64,000 nucleotides of DNA from Competibacter_A sp037045685 (GTDB lineage Bacteria; Pseudomonadota; Gammaproteobacteria; Competibacterales; Competibacteraceae), in NCBI GenBank assembly GCA_037045685.1, contig JBAOII010000009.1, positions 1-64,000 on the forward strand, in the 5' to 3' direction. A model generated the notes under the pieces. It searched no databases. It was given only the letters and a program-made list of their open reading frames with translations, and was not told the origin of the DNA. Position 1 is the stretch's first letter. Every line of letters starts with the position of its first letter. Position numbers and translations under genes: made by a program. Of the stretch, positions 50,769 through 58,255 are shown piece by piece.

Positions 50769-50972
50769 TCATTCGCTATCGGAGCGGTCGGATCGCGCTG
50801 GATCGGGGAGCGGGCGCGGAGCGGGTTCGGTTCCGGTCTCGGCGGGCGGGCGGTCATCCAACTGCTCCTGATACCAGCACCGATAACAGAGCCGCAAACC
50901 GTTCTTGCTCAAAAAGCTGGCGGGTGGGCCAAACTGCCCGCACACATCGCAGATCAAATAACTGCCGACCAT
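50769..50972 (-). CDS. Small zinc-ribbon-like protein
   Basis: The 67-residue reading starts at ATG 50972 behind a strong GGAAGGAG site. It has two Cys pairs, LICDVCGQFG and LRLCYRCWYQEQ, spaced as in a treble-clef or zinc-ribbon finger, then a disordered acidic and proline-rich tail. I cannot name the family. It diverges from the RNA methyltransferase-like gene. Confidence 0.7.
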   Translation of the reverse strand: MVGSYLICDVCGQFGPPASFLSKNGLRLCYRCWYQEQLDDRPPAETGTEPAPRPLPDPARSDRSDSE

Positions 50973-51036
50973 CTTGATCTCCTTCCCTGCTGCCTCTGCG
51001 ACAATGTTACACCGAATCCTCCGCGCCGGAGAGGGC

Positions 51037-52155
51037 ATGAATCCGCCGGCTGGCTGTGCGCCCCGCTGTCCGGGCTGCACGCATCGAACCTTGAGCGCCG
51101 TCGCCAGCGAAGCGCAAAAAATGGGCTGGTTGCGACGGCAACTCGCCCCTTGGGCGGATCGGTTGTTGCCGGTGAGAGCCGTGGCCGACGATGCCCGCTG
51201 GGGCTATCGGCGCAAAGTCTGCCTGTCGGCGGTCTGGAGCGAAGCGGCCGGCTGGCAGTTCGGCCTATGGCGGCGCGACGAGCTGGTTCCGATTCCCGAT
51301 TGTCCGGTTCACGCCCCATCGGTGCGGGTGCTGGCGCGGTGGCTGATGCGGGCATTACCGCCCGGACCCTTGTTCCCGCTGGCTTTTCTGGTCCAGTCCG
51401 GCGCGCAGGCGACCCTGATCCTGAAAACGCAGCGGTCGCCCCCGCTCGATTGGCTGGACGGAGCGGGCCATCGGCAACTGGCCGTCAGCGGACTCGAAGG
51501 CTTGTGGCTGCACCTGCATCCCGCCGCCGGTCGTCGGCTGTTCGCCAGAAACGGCTGGCGCTTGGTCTGGGGTGAGCCGCGTTCGCGGGATGCGTTCGGA
51601 CTGATCTATGGGCCGACCGCTTTTCAACAGTTGATTCCCGAACTCTACCGTCAGGCGCTGGACGCGGCGGCCGGTTTTCTGGCGCCGCAACCGGGCGACA
51701 GCATCGCCGATCTCTATTGCGGCATCGGGGCCAGCCTGGCGCGCTGGACTTCGCGCGGGGCGCGGACAATCGGCGTGGATCTGGGCGGGGAGGCGGTGGA
51801 ATGCGCCCGGCTGAACGCGCCGGACACAGAGATTTTGCGAGGTAAATGCGCCGACCGCGTCCCTCAGTTGCGGGATTGGGCGCCAGCGACCGGAATCCGA
51901 TTGCTGTACGTCAATCCGCCGCGCACCGGCTTGGAACCATCGGTGCTGGCTTGGACGATGGGGGAGTTCCAGCCGGAACGACTGGCCTATCTGTCGTGCA
52001 GCGCGGGCACGCTGAGCCGCGATTTGCGCGCGTTGACGGCCGCAGGATACGGGGTCGAGGCGCTGATTCCCTACGACTTTTTCCCGCAGACCCACCATGT
52101 CGAGACGCTGGCGTTGCTGCGGCGAGGGTTTCGCCCGAGCCGAATTGAAGGATAG
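51037..52155 (+). CDS. RNA m5U methyltransferase-family protein (TrmA/RlmD-like)
   Basis: The 372-residue protein starts at ATG 51037 (GGAGAGG upstream). N-terminal cysteines (GCAPRCPGC, then PIPDCPV) match the 4Fe-4S site of RlmD/RumA proteins, but no TRAM domain precedes them. SAM motif IADLYCGIGASLARW, catalytic Cys in LSCSAGTLSRDL and the general-base Glu in THHVETLALL are present. The conserved DPPRxG motif reads VNPPRTG, with Asn for the Asp. It may methylate a uridine in rRNA or tRNA, or have a changed substrate. Confidence 0.85.
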   Translation: MNPPAGCAPRCPGCTHRTLSAVASEAQKMGWLRRQLAPWADRLLPVRAVADDARWGYRRKVCLSAVWSEAAGWQFGLWRRDELVPIPDCPVHAPSVRVLARWLMRALPPGPLFPLAFLVQSGAQATLILKTQRSPPLDWLDGAGHRQLAVSGLEGLWLHLHPAAGRRLFARNGWRLVWGEPRSRDAFGLIYGPTAFQQLIPELYRQALDAAAGFLAPQPGDSIADLYCGIGASLARWTSRGARTIGVDLGGEAVECARLNAPDTEILRGKCADRVPQLRDWAPATGIRLLYVNPPRTGLEPSVLAWTMGEFQPERLAYLSCSAGTLSRDLRALTAAGYGVEALIPYDFFPQTHHVETLALLRRGFRPSRIEG

Positions 52156-52371
52156 AGGCGCTTGGGCTTGATGCCGGCCTCGGGGGAGCGCCAATTCACC
52201 GGCCAGGGGTCGGGGTTGCGAGCCCGTTTCCGGACGGCCACTTCGCGGGCGAGGGCGGCGGCATCGGGCAGGGGCCGGTCCGGGCGCTGCCGGCTCGGGA
52301 CGCTCGGTTCGATCTGGGCCATGCTCGGCCAACTGTCCTGATTCGGGCATGGTGAATTCCCAGCCGGTCAT

Positions 52372-53001
52372 CTAGGGAAAAGACGGTGCTGCCCCATCCA
52401 GCAGCCGCCAGCCGTCGCGCAGGAACAGTCCCGCGTATACCAGCAGCAACGCGCCCAAGCCGCGCATCAGAGCGATATAGTTCCGATCGCGCAGGATCGG
52501 GCGGGCGCGGCCCAGCGCGAGCGCCAGCAGCATCTTTGAGCCCACCAGCAGCGCGTAGAAGGCGGCGACGAACGCGGCGGCGGCCGGCCAGCCGTGGCCC
52601 CAAGCGTCCAGCACGGTCGGGGCGCCCACCGTCAGCCAGAACAGATAGGGACTGGGGTTGAGGAAGTTGGCGATCACCCCGCGCCGCAGGGAATCGGTCG
52701 GGTGAGTCGGAGCCAGCTCCGCCCCCCGAAAGCGCAAGCCCTGGAAACCGAGCCAGGCCAAATACGCCCCGCCGGCAAAATGAATCGAGGCCAGCGGCAG
52801 GTTCTGGTCGGCCAGGGGCCGCAACAGCAGGATCGCCGCCAGAATGATCGGCAGGTCGGTCAGCAGCGGCGCCAGCGCCACCCGGACGCCGGCCCGGACG
52901 CCGTGGCGCAGGGTTTCGCTGGCGACCAGGGCCAGCAGCGGTCCCGGCGCCAGCCCACCGCTCAAGCCCAGCAGGACGCCGGCAACCAAAAAGACCGACA
53001 C
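52372..53001 (-). CDS. LysE-family translocator
   Basis: A 209-residue membrane protein: GVLLGLSGGLAPGPLLALVA (the LysE/RhtB signature), about six hydrophobic segments, and GVIANFLNPSPYLFWLTVGA. The family exports amino acids or related solutes. It lies 6 bases after rsgA and is co-transcribed with it. The 216 bases between it and the methyltransferase-like gene hold no clear gene; a short minus-strand frame from ATG 52322 could encode a peptide but shows no homology I know. Confidence 0.88.
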   Translation of the reverse strand: MSVFLVAGVLLGLSGGLAPGPLLALVASETLRHGVRAGVRVALAPLLTDLPIILAAILLLRPLADQNLPLASIHFAGGAYLAWLGFQGLRFRGAELAPTHPTDSLRRGVIANFLNPSPYLFWLTVGAPTVLDAWGHGWPAAAAFVAAFYALLVGSKMLLALALGRARPILRDRNYIALMRGLGALLLVYAGLFLRDGWRLLDGAAPSFP

Positions 53002-53007
53002 GGCGAG

Positions 53008-54021
53008 TCAGCTCGGCTTCGCCGTCGCGTCCAGCGCGGCGCGCAGTTGCCGGTAGCTGTCCAGCCGGCGCGGCGCGATCTCGCCGCGCGCCGTCGCGTC
53101 CCGTAGGGCGCAATCCGGCTCGGTTTCGTGACGGCAGTCGGTGAACCGGCAGCGGCCGAGATGGGGCGCCAGTTCCGGGAATCCGCGCTCCAGGTCGCTG
53201 GCGCGGATTTCCCCCAGCTCGAAGCTGCGCACGCCGGGCGTGTCCACCAGATCGCCGCCGCCCGGCAGGTGATAGAGCGTGCTGGCGCTGGTGGTGTGGG
53301 CGCCGTGGCCGGTCGCCGCCGACACTGCCTGGATGCGGACCTCGCGATCCGGCAGCAGCGCTTTGATCAGCGACGACTTGCCCACCCCGGACTGTCCGAC
53401 CAGCAGGCTGGCGCGACCGCGCAGCCAGGCGCGCAATTCAGCCAATCCGTGCGCGGTGTGGCCGCTGACGGGCAGCAGCGGATACCCGATCCGGCGGTAG
53501 GATTCAAATCGCTCGGCCAATGCCGCCAACGCCGCCCGATCCAGCAAATCGGTCTTGTTCAGCACCAGCAGCCCTTGCACCCCGATGGCGGCGATGGCGA
53601 TCAGATAGCGGTCGATCAGGTATTCGCTCGGTTCCGGGCTCGGCGCCAGCACCACCGCCACCGCGTCGAGGTTGGCCGCGACCGGGCGCGGTTGGCCGTT
53701 GTAGTCGGGACGGGTCAACAGCGAGCGGCGTTCGCCGACCGCCACCACCACCCCGTCCCCCGTGCTGGCAATCTGCCAGACCACCCGGTCGCCGCAGGCC
53801 AGCCGGCCCAGGTTCTGGCGCGCGGCGCAGCGGTGCAATCGGCCATCGCCGGCTTCGACGATGGCGGTCCGGCCGTGGTTGGTGATCACCAGCCCGATTT
53901 GTTCCGGACCCAGCCCGACGCCGTCCAAGCTGTCCGGCTCTTTGCCGGCCAGCTCCCGGCGGCGGTCCTGCGAGCGCCCGATCCGCTCGCGCTGGCGCCG
54001 GGTCAGGCGACGGCCGGCCAC
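53008..54021 (-). CDS. rsgA: Small ribosomal subunit biogenesis GTPase RsgA
   Basis: A 337-residue circularly permuted GTPase that acts in late 30S maturation. It has a basic N-terminus (RRLTRRQRERIGRSQDRRRE), an OB-fold, then G4 LVLNKTDLL before G1 LLVGQSGVGKSSLIKALLP and G3 LVDTPGVRSFEL, and a C-terminal zinc site CRFTDCRHETEPDCAL. GTG start. It is divergent from orn, as in E. coli, with 129 bases between the genes. Confidence 0.97.
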   Translation of the reverse strand: MAGRRLTRRQRERIGRSQDRRRELAGKEPDSLDGVGLGPEQIGLVITNHGRTAIVEAGDGRLHRCAARQNLGRLACGDRVVWQIASTGDGVVVAVGERRSLLTRPDYNGQPRPVAANLDAVAVVLAPSPEPSEYLIDRYLIAIAAIGVQGLLVLNKTDLLDRAALAALAERFESYRRIGYPLLPVSGHTAHGLAELRAWLRGRASLLVGQSGVGKSSLIKALLPDREVRIQAVSAATGHGAHTTSASTLYHLPGGGDLVDTPGVRSFELGEIRASDLERGFPELAPHLGRCRFTDCRHETEPDCALRDATARGEIAPRRLDSYRQLRAALDATAKPS

Positions 54022-54150
54022 GCGATATCCGCCACGCGGAAAGCGGCGCCCGCAGTCGCTGGAATCCGGGTAAACTTACGGTGGCCACCACCGTCCGCCG
54101 GATGCCGGCCAGCCGATTGTTCCACCCCGATACCTCGCTCAGAATAATCC

Positions 54151-54705
54151 ATGTCCCCCGATAACCTGATCTGGATTGATTTGGAAATGACCGGTCTGGA
54201 TTCCCGGACCGACCGCATCATCGAAATCGCCACCCTCGTGACCGACAGTCATCTCAACCCGCTCGCCGAAGGGCCGGTGCTGGCCATCCACCAGAGCGAT
54301 GCGGTGCTGGCGCTGATGGACGACTGGAACCGACGGCAGCACGGCGAATCCGGCTTGGTCGCTCGGGTTCGCGCCAGCACGGTGGACGAGCGCGAAGCCG
54401 AGGCCCGCACTCTGGAGGTGCTCAGCCGGTACGTCCCCAAGGGCAAATCGCCGATGTGCGGCAACAGCATCTGTCAGGATCGGCGGTTTCTGGCGCGCTG
54501 CATGCCCGAGCTGGAGGCCTATTTCCACTATCGCAACCTGGATGTGAGCACGCTCAAGGAGCTGGCCCGCCGGTGGTATCCGGAACGGATCAAGGGTTAC
54601 AGCAAGACCTCGACCCATCTGGCGCTCCAGGATATCCGCGATTCCATCGAGGAGTTGCGGTTCTATCGCGAGCGGTTGTTCGTCCCGCCGGAAACCGGTG
54701 GCTGA
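54151..54705 (+). CDS. orn: Oligoribonuclease
   Basis: A 184-residue DEDDh 3'-5' exoribonuclease that degrades 2-5 nt RNAs and pGpG: LIWIDLEMTGLDSRTDRIIE (DxE), CGNSICQDRRFLARCMPELE and YSKTSTHLALQDIRDSIEEL (HxxxxD). Length is standard. Its position next to rsgA is conserved in gammaproteobacteria. Confidence 0.98.
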   Translation: MSPDNLIWIDLEMTGLDSRTDRIIEIATLVTDSHLNPLAEGPVLAIHQSDAVLALMDDWNRRQHGESGLVARVRASTVDEREAEARTLEVLSRYVPKGKSPMCGNSICQDRRFLARCMPELEAYFHYRNLDVSTLKELARRWYPERIKGYSKTSTHLALQDIRDSIEELRFYRERLFVPPETGG

Positions 54706-54714
54706 GGGCCGATC

Positions 54715-55539
54715 CTAGAGCCTGATCGGCAGGCTGGGATCGTTGCCCCATTCCGACCAGGAGCCGGGGTAGCCGCGCACCCGCGGATAGCCCAAGTAGC
54801 GTAACACGCAATAGGTGTGCGCCGAGCGGTGGTGGTTTTGGCAGTAGACGATGATCTCCTTGTCCGGCGTCACGCCCCGCCACTCGAACAGTTTCCGCAA
54901 CACCGGATCGGGTTGGAAGCGCAACTGGCGCTGCTGATCCATCGTGCTGGTCCAGTTCAGGTTGATCGCGCCCGGAATGTGGCCGCAGCGGGCGGCGCGC
55001 ACCACCAGGCCCGCGAATTCGGCCGGCGTGCGGGTGTCCAGCAGCACCACGTCGGGCTGATCGAGCCGCGCCAGGATATAGTTCTTGTCCGCGATCGCTT
55101 CGGGATTGGCGAACCGGGCCTGATAGCTGCTGGGGGTCGGATGGCTGACTTGGACTTCCAGCGGCCCTTTGGCGACATCCCAGGCGCGAATGCCGCCGTT
55201 GAGCAGGGACGCCCGTTTGTGGCCGAGCGCCGCCAGCGTCCAGAGCAGCCGGCCGGCGCGGCCGTTCCCTTCATCGTCGTAGGCGACCACATGCCGCTCC
55301 GGGGTGAGTCCGATTCGCGAAAACACCTCGCTCAAGCGGGCTTCGTCCGGCAACAGGCCGGTCGTCGGCGGTTCGGCCCGGTTCAGGGCCGCGTAATCGA
55401 GGTGAATCGCCCCGGCAACGTGTCCGATGGCGTAGCTGGCCGGGTCGCTCAGATCGACGACGAGTATCGCGGAATTGGCAACATGGGGTTGAAGCTGCTC
55501 TGGTTCGATCAACAGAGGCAGATTCGGGACGGCGGACAT
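54715..55539 (-). CDS. Two-domain sulfurtransferase (rhodanese/SseA-like)
   Basis: A 274-residue tandem rhodanese. The first domain is non-catalytic (VVDLSDPASYAIGHVAGAIH, VAYDDEGNGRAGRLLWTLAA). The second carries the active Cys in IVYCQNHHRSAHTYCVLRYL, followed by GYPRVRGYPGSWSEWGND. It transfers sulfane sulfur to thiols or cyanide; the physiological acceptor is unknown. It is convergent with orn and divergent from the DUF502 gene. Confidence 0.93.
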   Translation of the reverse strand: MSAVPNLPLLIEPEQLQPHVANSAILVVDLSDPASYAIGHVAGAIHLDYAALNRAEPPTTGLLPDEARLSEVFSRIGLTPERHVVAYDDEGNGRAGRLLWTLAALGHKRASLLNGGIRAWDVAKGPLEVQVSHPTPSSYQARFANPEAIADKNYILARLDQPDVVLLDTRTPAEFAGLVVRAARCGHIPGAINLNWTSTMDQQRQLRFQPDPVLRKLFEWRGVTPDKEIIVYCQNHHRSAHTYCVLRYLGYPRVRGYPGSWSEWGNDPSLPIRL

Positions 55540-55614
55540 GCGGGCTCCTGAAATGGTTTGATGCTAGTGTGTGGCAAAATTCGGGTATAAGCGGCCCGTT
55601 CGAGGTTTCAGTCG

Positions 55615-56322
55615 ATGGCGAACACGCAACATCATCACAAGTTACCGCCGCACGCGCAACGGTATCTGGTCACCGGTATTTTGACGATCATTCCGATCTG
55701 GATCACCTGGCTGGTGTTCGAGGTGGTGGTGGGACAGCTCACCCGGGCCGGAATGCCTGGAGTACGCGCGCTATCTGGAGCGATCCGCGACGATTTGCCG
55801 ATTCTGTCGGATCTGCTGCTGAAGCCCTGGTTCCAAAATCTGCTGGCGGCGTTGATCACCCTGATCGCCTTGTATCTGCTGGGCTGGGCGGCGACCCGGA
55901 TGGTGGGCCGGCGCATTATTACCGGCTTCGAAAATCTGATGAACAGCGTGCCGGTGGTGCAAACCATTTACGGCTCGACCCGGAAGCTGATCCAGTCGTT
56001 GCAGCAGGAGCCGACCCAGATTCAGCGGGTGGTTTTGATCGAGTTTCCTTCGCCGGGGATGAAAGCGGTCGGCTTCGTGACTCACGTAATGCGGGATGAG
56101 GACACCGGCGAGGAACTGGCGGCGGTCTACGTGCCGACCACGCCGAACCCGACCTCCGGCTATCTGGAAATCATGCCGATCGGCGGGGTGATCGCGACCG
56201 ACTGGTCGGTGGACGAGGCGATGACCTTCATCATTTCCGGCGGTGTCGTGTCGCCCGACCGCATTCGCTATAGCCGGGGTGTCGAGCGCTTGAGTGATGT
56301 GAGGCCGGTGGAAGAAGCGTGA
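55615..56322 (+). CDS. DUF502 family membrane protein
   Basis: A 235-residue protein with two N-terminal membrane spans (LVTGILTIIPIWITWLVFEV; NLLAALITLIALYLLGWAAT), then the DUF502 hallmarks NSVPVVQTIYGSTRKLIQSL, VVLIEFPSPGMKAVGFVTH and VYVPTTPNPTSGYLEIMP, ending MTFIISGGVVSPD. Function is not established; relatives occur widely in bacteria and plants (COV-like). GAGG lies 8 bases before the ATG. Confidence 0.95.
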   Translation: MANTQHHHKLPPHAQRYLVTGILTIIPIWITWLVFEVVVGQLTRAGMPGVRALSGAIRDDLPILSDLLLKPWFQNLLAALITLIALYLLGWAATRMVGRRIITGFENLMNSVPVVQTIYGSTRKLIQSLQQEPTQIQRVVLIEFPSPGMKAVGFVTHVMRDEDTGEELAAVYVPTTPNPTSGYLEIMPIGGVIATDWSVDEAMTFIISGGVVSPDRIRYSRGVERLSDVRPVEEA

Positions 56323-56382
56323 ATCCGGTAGGGACATCCCTACCGGAGCGGTTTGTCGGTCGCCCGCGAGCGGGCGGCATTT

Positions 56383-58018
56383 CTACATATTGGGATAATT
56401 CGGCCCGCCCCCGCCTTGCGGGGTGACCCAGTTGATGTTCTGGGTGGGATCCTTGATGTCGCAGGTCTTGCAGTGGACGCAGTTCTGGGCGTTGATCTGC
56501 AAGCGTGGGTTGCTCCCGTCGTTGTCCCGGACGATCTCGTACACGCCCGCCGGGCAATAGCGCTGCTCGGGCGCGTCGTACAGCGCCAGATTGATCCGCA
56601 CCGGCACGGTCGAGTCCTTCAGCGTCAAGTGGCAGGGCTGATCTTCTTCGTGGTTGGTGTTGGAGATGAACACCGAGGACAGCTTGTCGAAGCTGATCAC
56701 CCCGTCCGGCTTGGGATACTCGATCTTCGGGCACTCGCTGGCCTTCTTCAGCTTGGCGTGATCCGGTTTGTGGTGGAAGGTCCACGGCGCCTTGCCCCGG
56801 AACAGGTAGGTGTCGAGCGCCGAGTAGGCGATGGCCGCCCACAGCCCCCAACTGAACGAGGGCTTGATGTTGCGGACTTCATAGAGTTCCTCCCACAGCC
56901 AGCTTTGCCGCAGCTTTTCGGGGTATTCCGCCACCTCGTCGGCGCCGCGACCGGCCGCGACCGCCGGAAACACCGCTTCCGCCGCCACGATCCCGGACTT
57001 CATCGCGGTGTGGGTGCCTTTGATCTTGGGCATGTTGAGGAAGCCGGCGGTGTCGCCGATCAGCGCGCCGCCGGGGAAGATCAGCTTGGGGATGGACTGG
57101 ATGCCGCCGGCCGAGATGGCGCGGGCGCCGTAGGCGATGCGCCGGCCGCCCTCGAAAGTCGGGCGGATGTCGGGATGGGTCTTGAAGCGCTGGAACTCGT
57201 CGAACGGGGACAGGTGCGGGTTGGCGTAGCCCAAGCCGATCACGAAGCCCACCGCGACCTGGTTGTTCTCCATGTGGTAGAGGAAAGAGCCGCCGTAGGT
57301 GCTGGGGTCCAGCGGCCAGCCGACCGTGTGAACGATTTTGCCCGGCAAGTGCAGGACGGGATCGATCTCCCACAGTTCCTTGATGCCGATGCCGTAGGTT
57401 TGCGGGTCCACGCCCTCGCGCAGCTTGAACCGCTCGAACAGGGTTTTGGTCAGCGAGCCGCGGCAGCCTTCGGCGAACAGGGTGTAGCGGGCGCGCAGCT
57501 CCATGCCTGGGCGTGAACTGATCGGTCGGGTTGCCTTCGCGGTCCACGCCCATGTCGCCGGTGGCGACGCCGACCACCGCGCCGTCGTCGTTGTAGAGCA
57601 CTTCGGCGGCGGCGAAACCGGGGTAGATTTCCACGCCCAGCTCTTCGGCCTGCGTCGCCAGCCAGCGGCAGACGTTGCCCAAGCTGACGATATAGTTGCC
57701 GTGATTGTTCATCTGCGGCGGGGTGGGCAGCTTGTACGAGGTCTCGCGGGTCAGCAGCAGGAATTGGTCTTGGGTGGCCGGCGTGTTGAGCGGAGCGCCC
57801 CGTTCCTGCCAGTCCGGGATCAGCTCGTTCAGGGCGCGCGGCTCGATGACCGCGCCGGACAGGATGTGCGCGCCGACCTCGGAGCCTTTCTCGATGACGC
57901 AGACGTTGACATCCTGGCCGCTGTCCGCCGCCAGTTGCTTCAGACGGATGGCCGCCGACAGGCCGGACGGACCGGCGCCGACGATGACCACGTCATATTC
58001 CATACTTTCGCGTTCCAC
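56383..58018 (-). CDS. Electron-transfer flavoprotein-ubiquinone oxidoreductase (frameshift near 57508)
   Basis: Repaired, the protein has about 545 residues. FAD motif YDVVIVGAGPSGLSAAIRLK, HILSGAVIEPRALNEL, then after removal of one base near 57508 GMELRARYTLFAEGCRGSLT, GALIGDTAGFLNMPKIKGTH and the 4Fe-4S domain with RYCPAGVYE and QNCVHCKTCDIKDPTQ. It takes electrons from ETF, reduced by the acyl-CoA dehydrogenases in this window, to the quinone pool. The GTG at 58018 has AAGGAG 6 bases upstream and is preferred to the Met five codons later. Both halves are fully conserved, so the shift is probably a sequence error. Confidence 0.93.
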
Positions 58019-58255
58019 CGGGCACTCCTTCGAGTTGTTTTGGGGTTGGCAAGGGCGGGAAACGTGGCCTCAGGGGCGGCATTCCCACGGAATCGGAATT
58101 TTAGGCTTGATCGCTCCGGGCGGGCCAGAGCGAACGGGCTGTTATCCGGGGCGTAATCTCTTCATTAAAGACGATTTTTTGGAAAAAATCACGCCTTTCT
58201 GCCGCCGGTGCGGAAGAAAGATCGCCGCCGTTGGCATCCGGTCATCTTACCTAAA

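Noticed and set aside
52071..52322. Possible 83-residue minus-strand protein between LysE and the methyltransferase-like gene
   Set aside because: It overlaps the 3' end of the methyltransferase gene by 85 bases, has no ribosome site and no recognisable motif.
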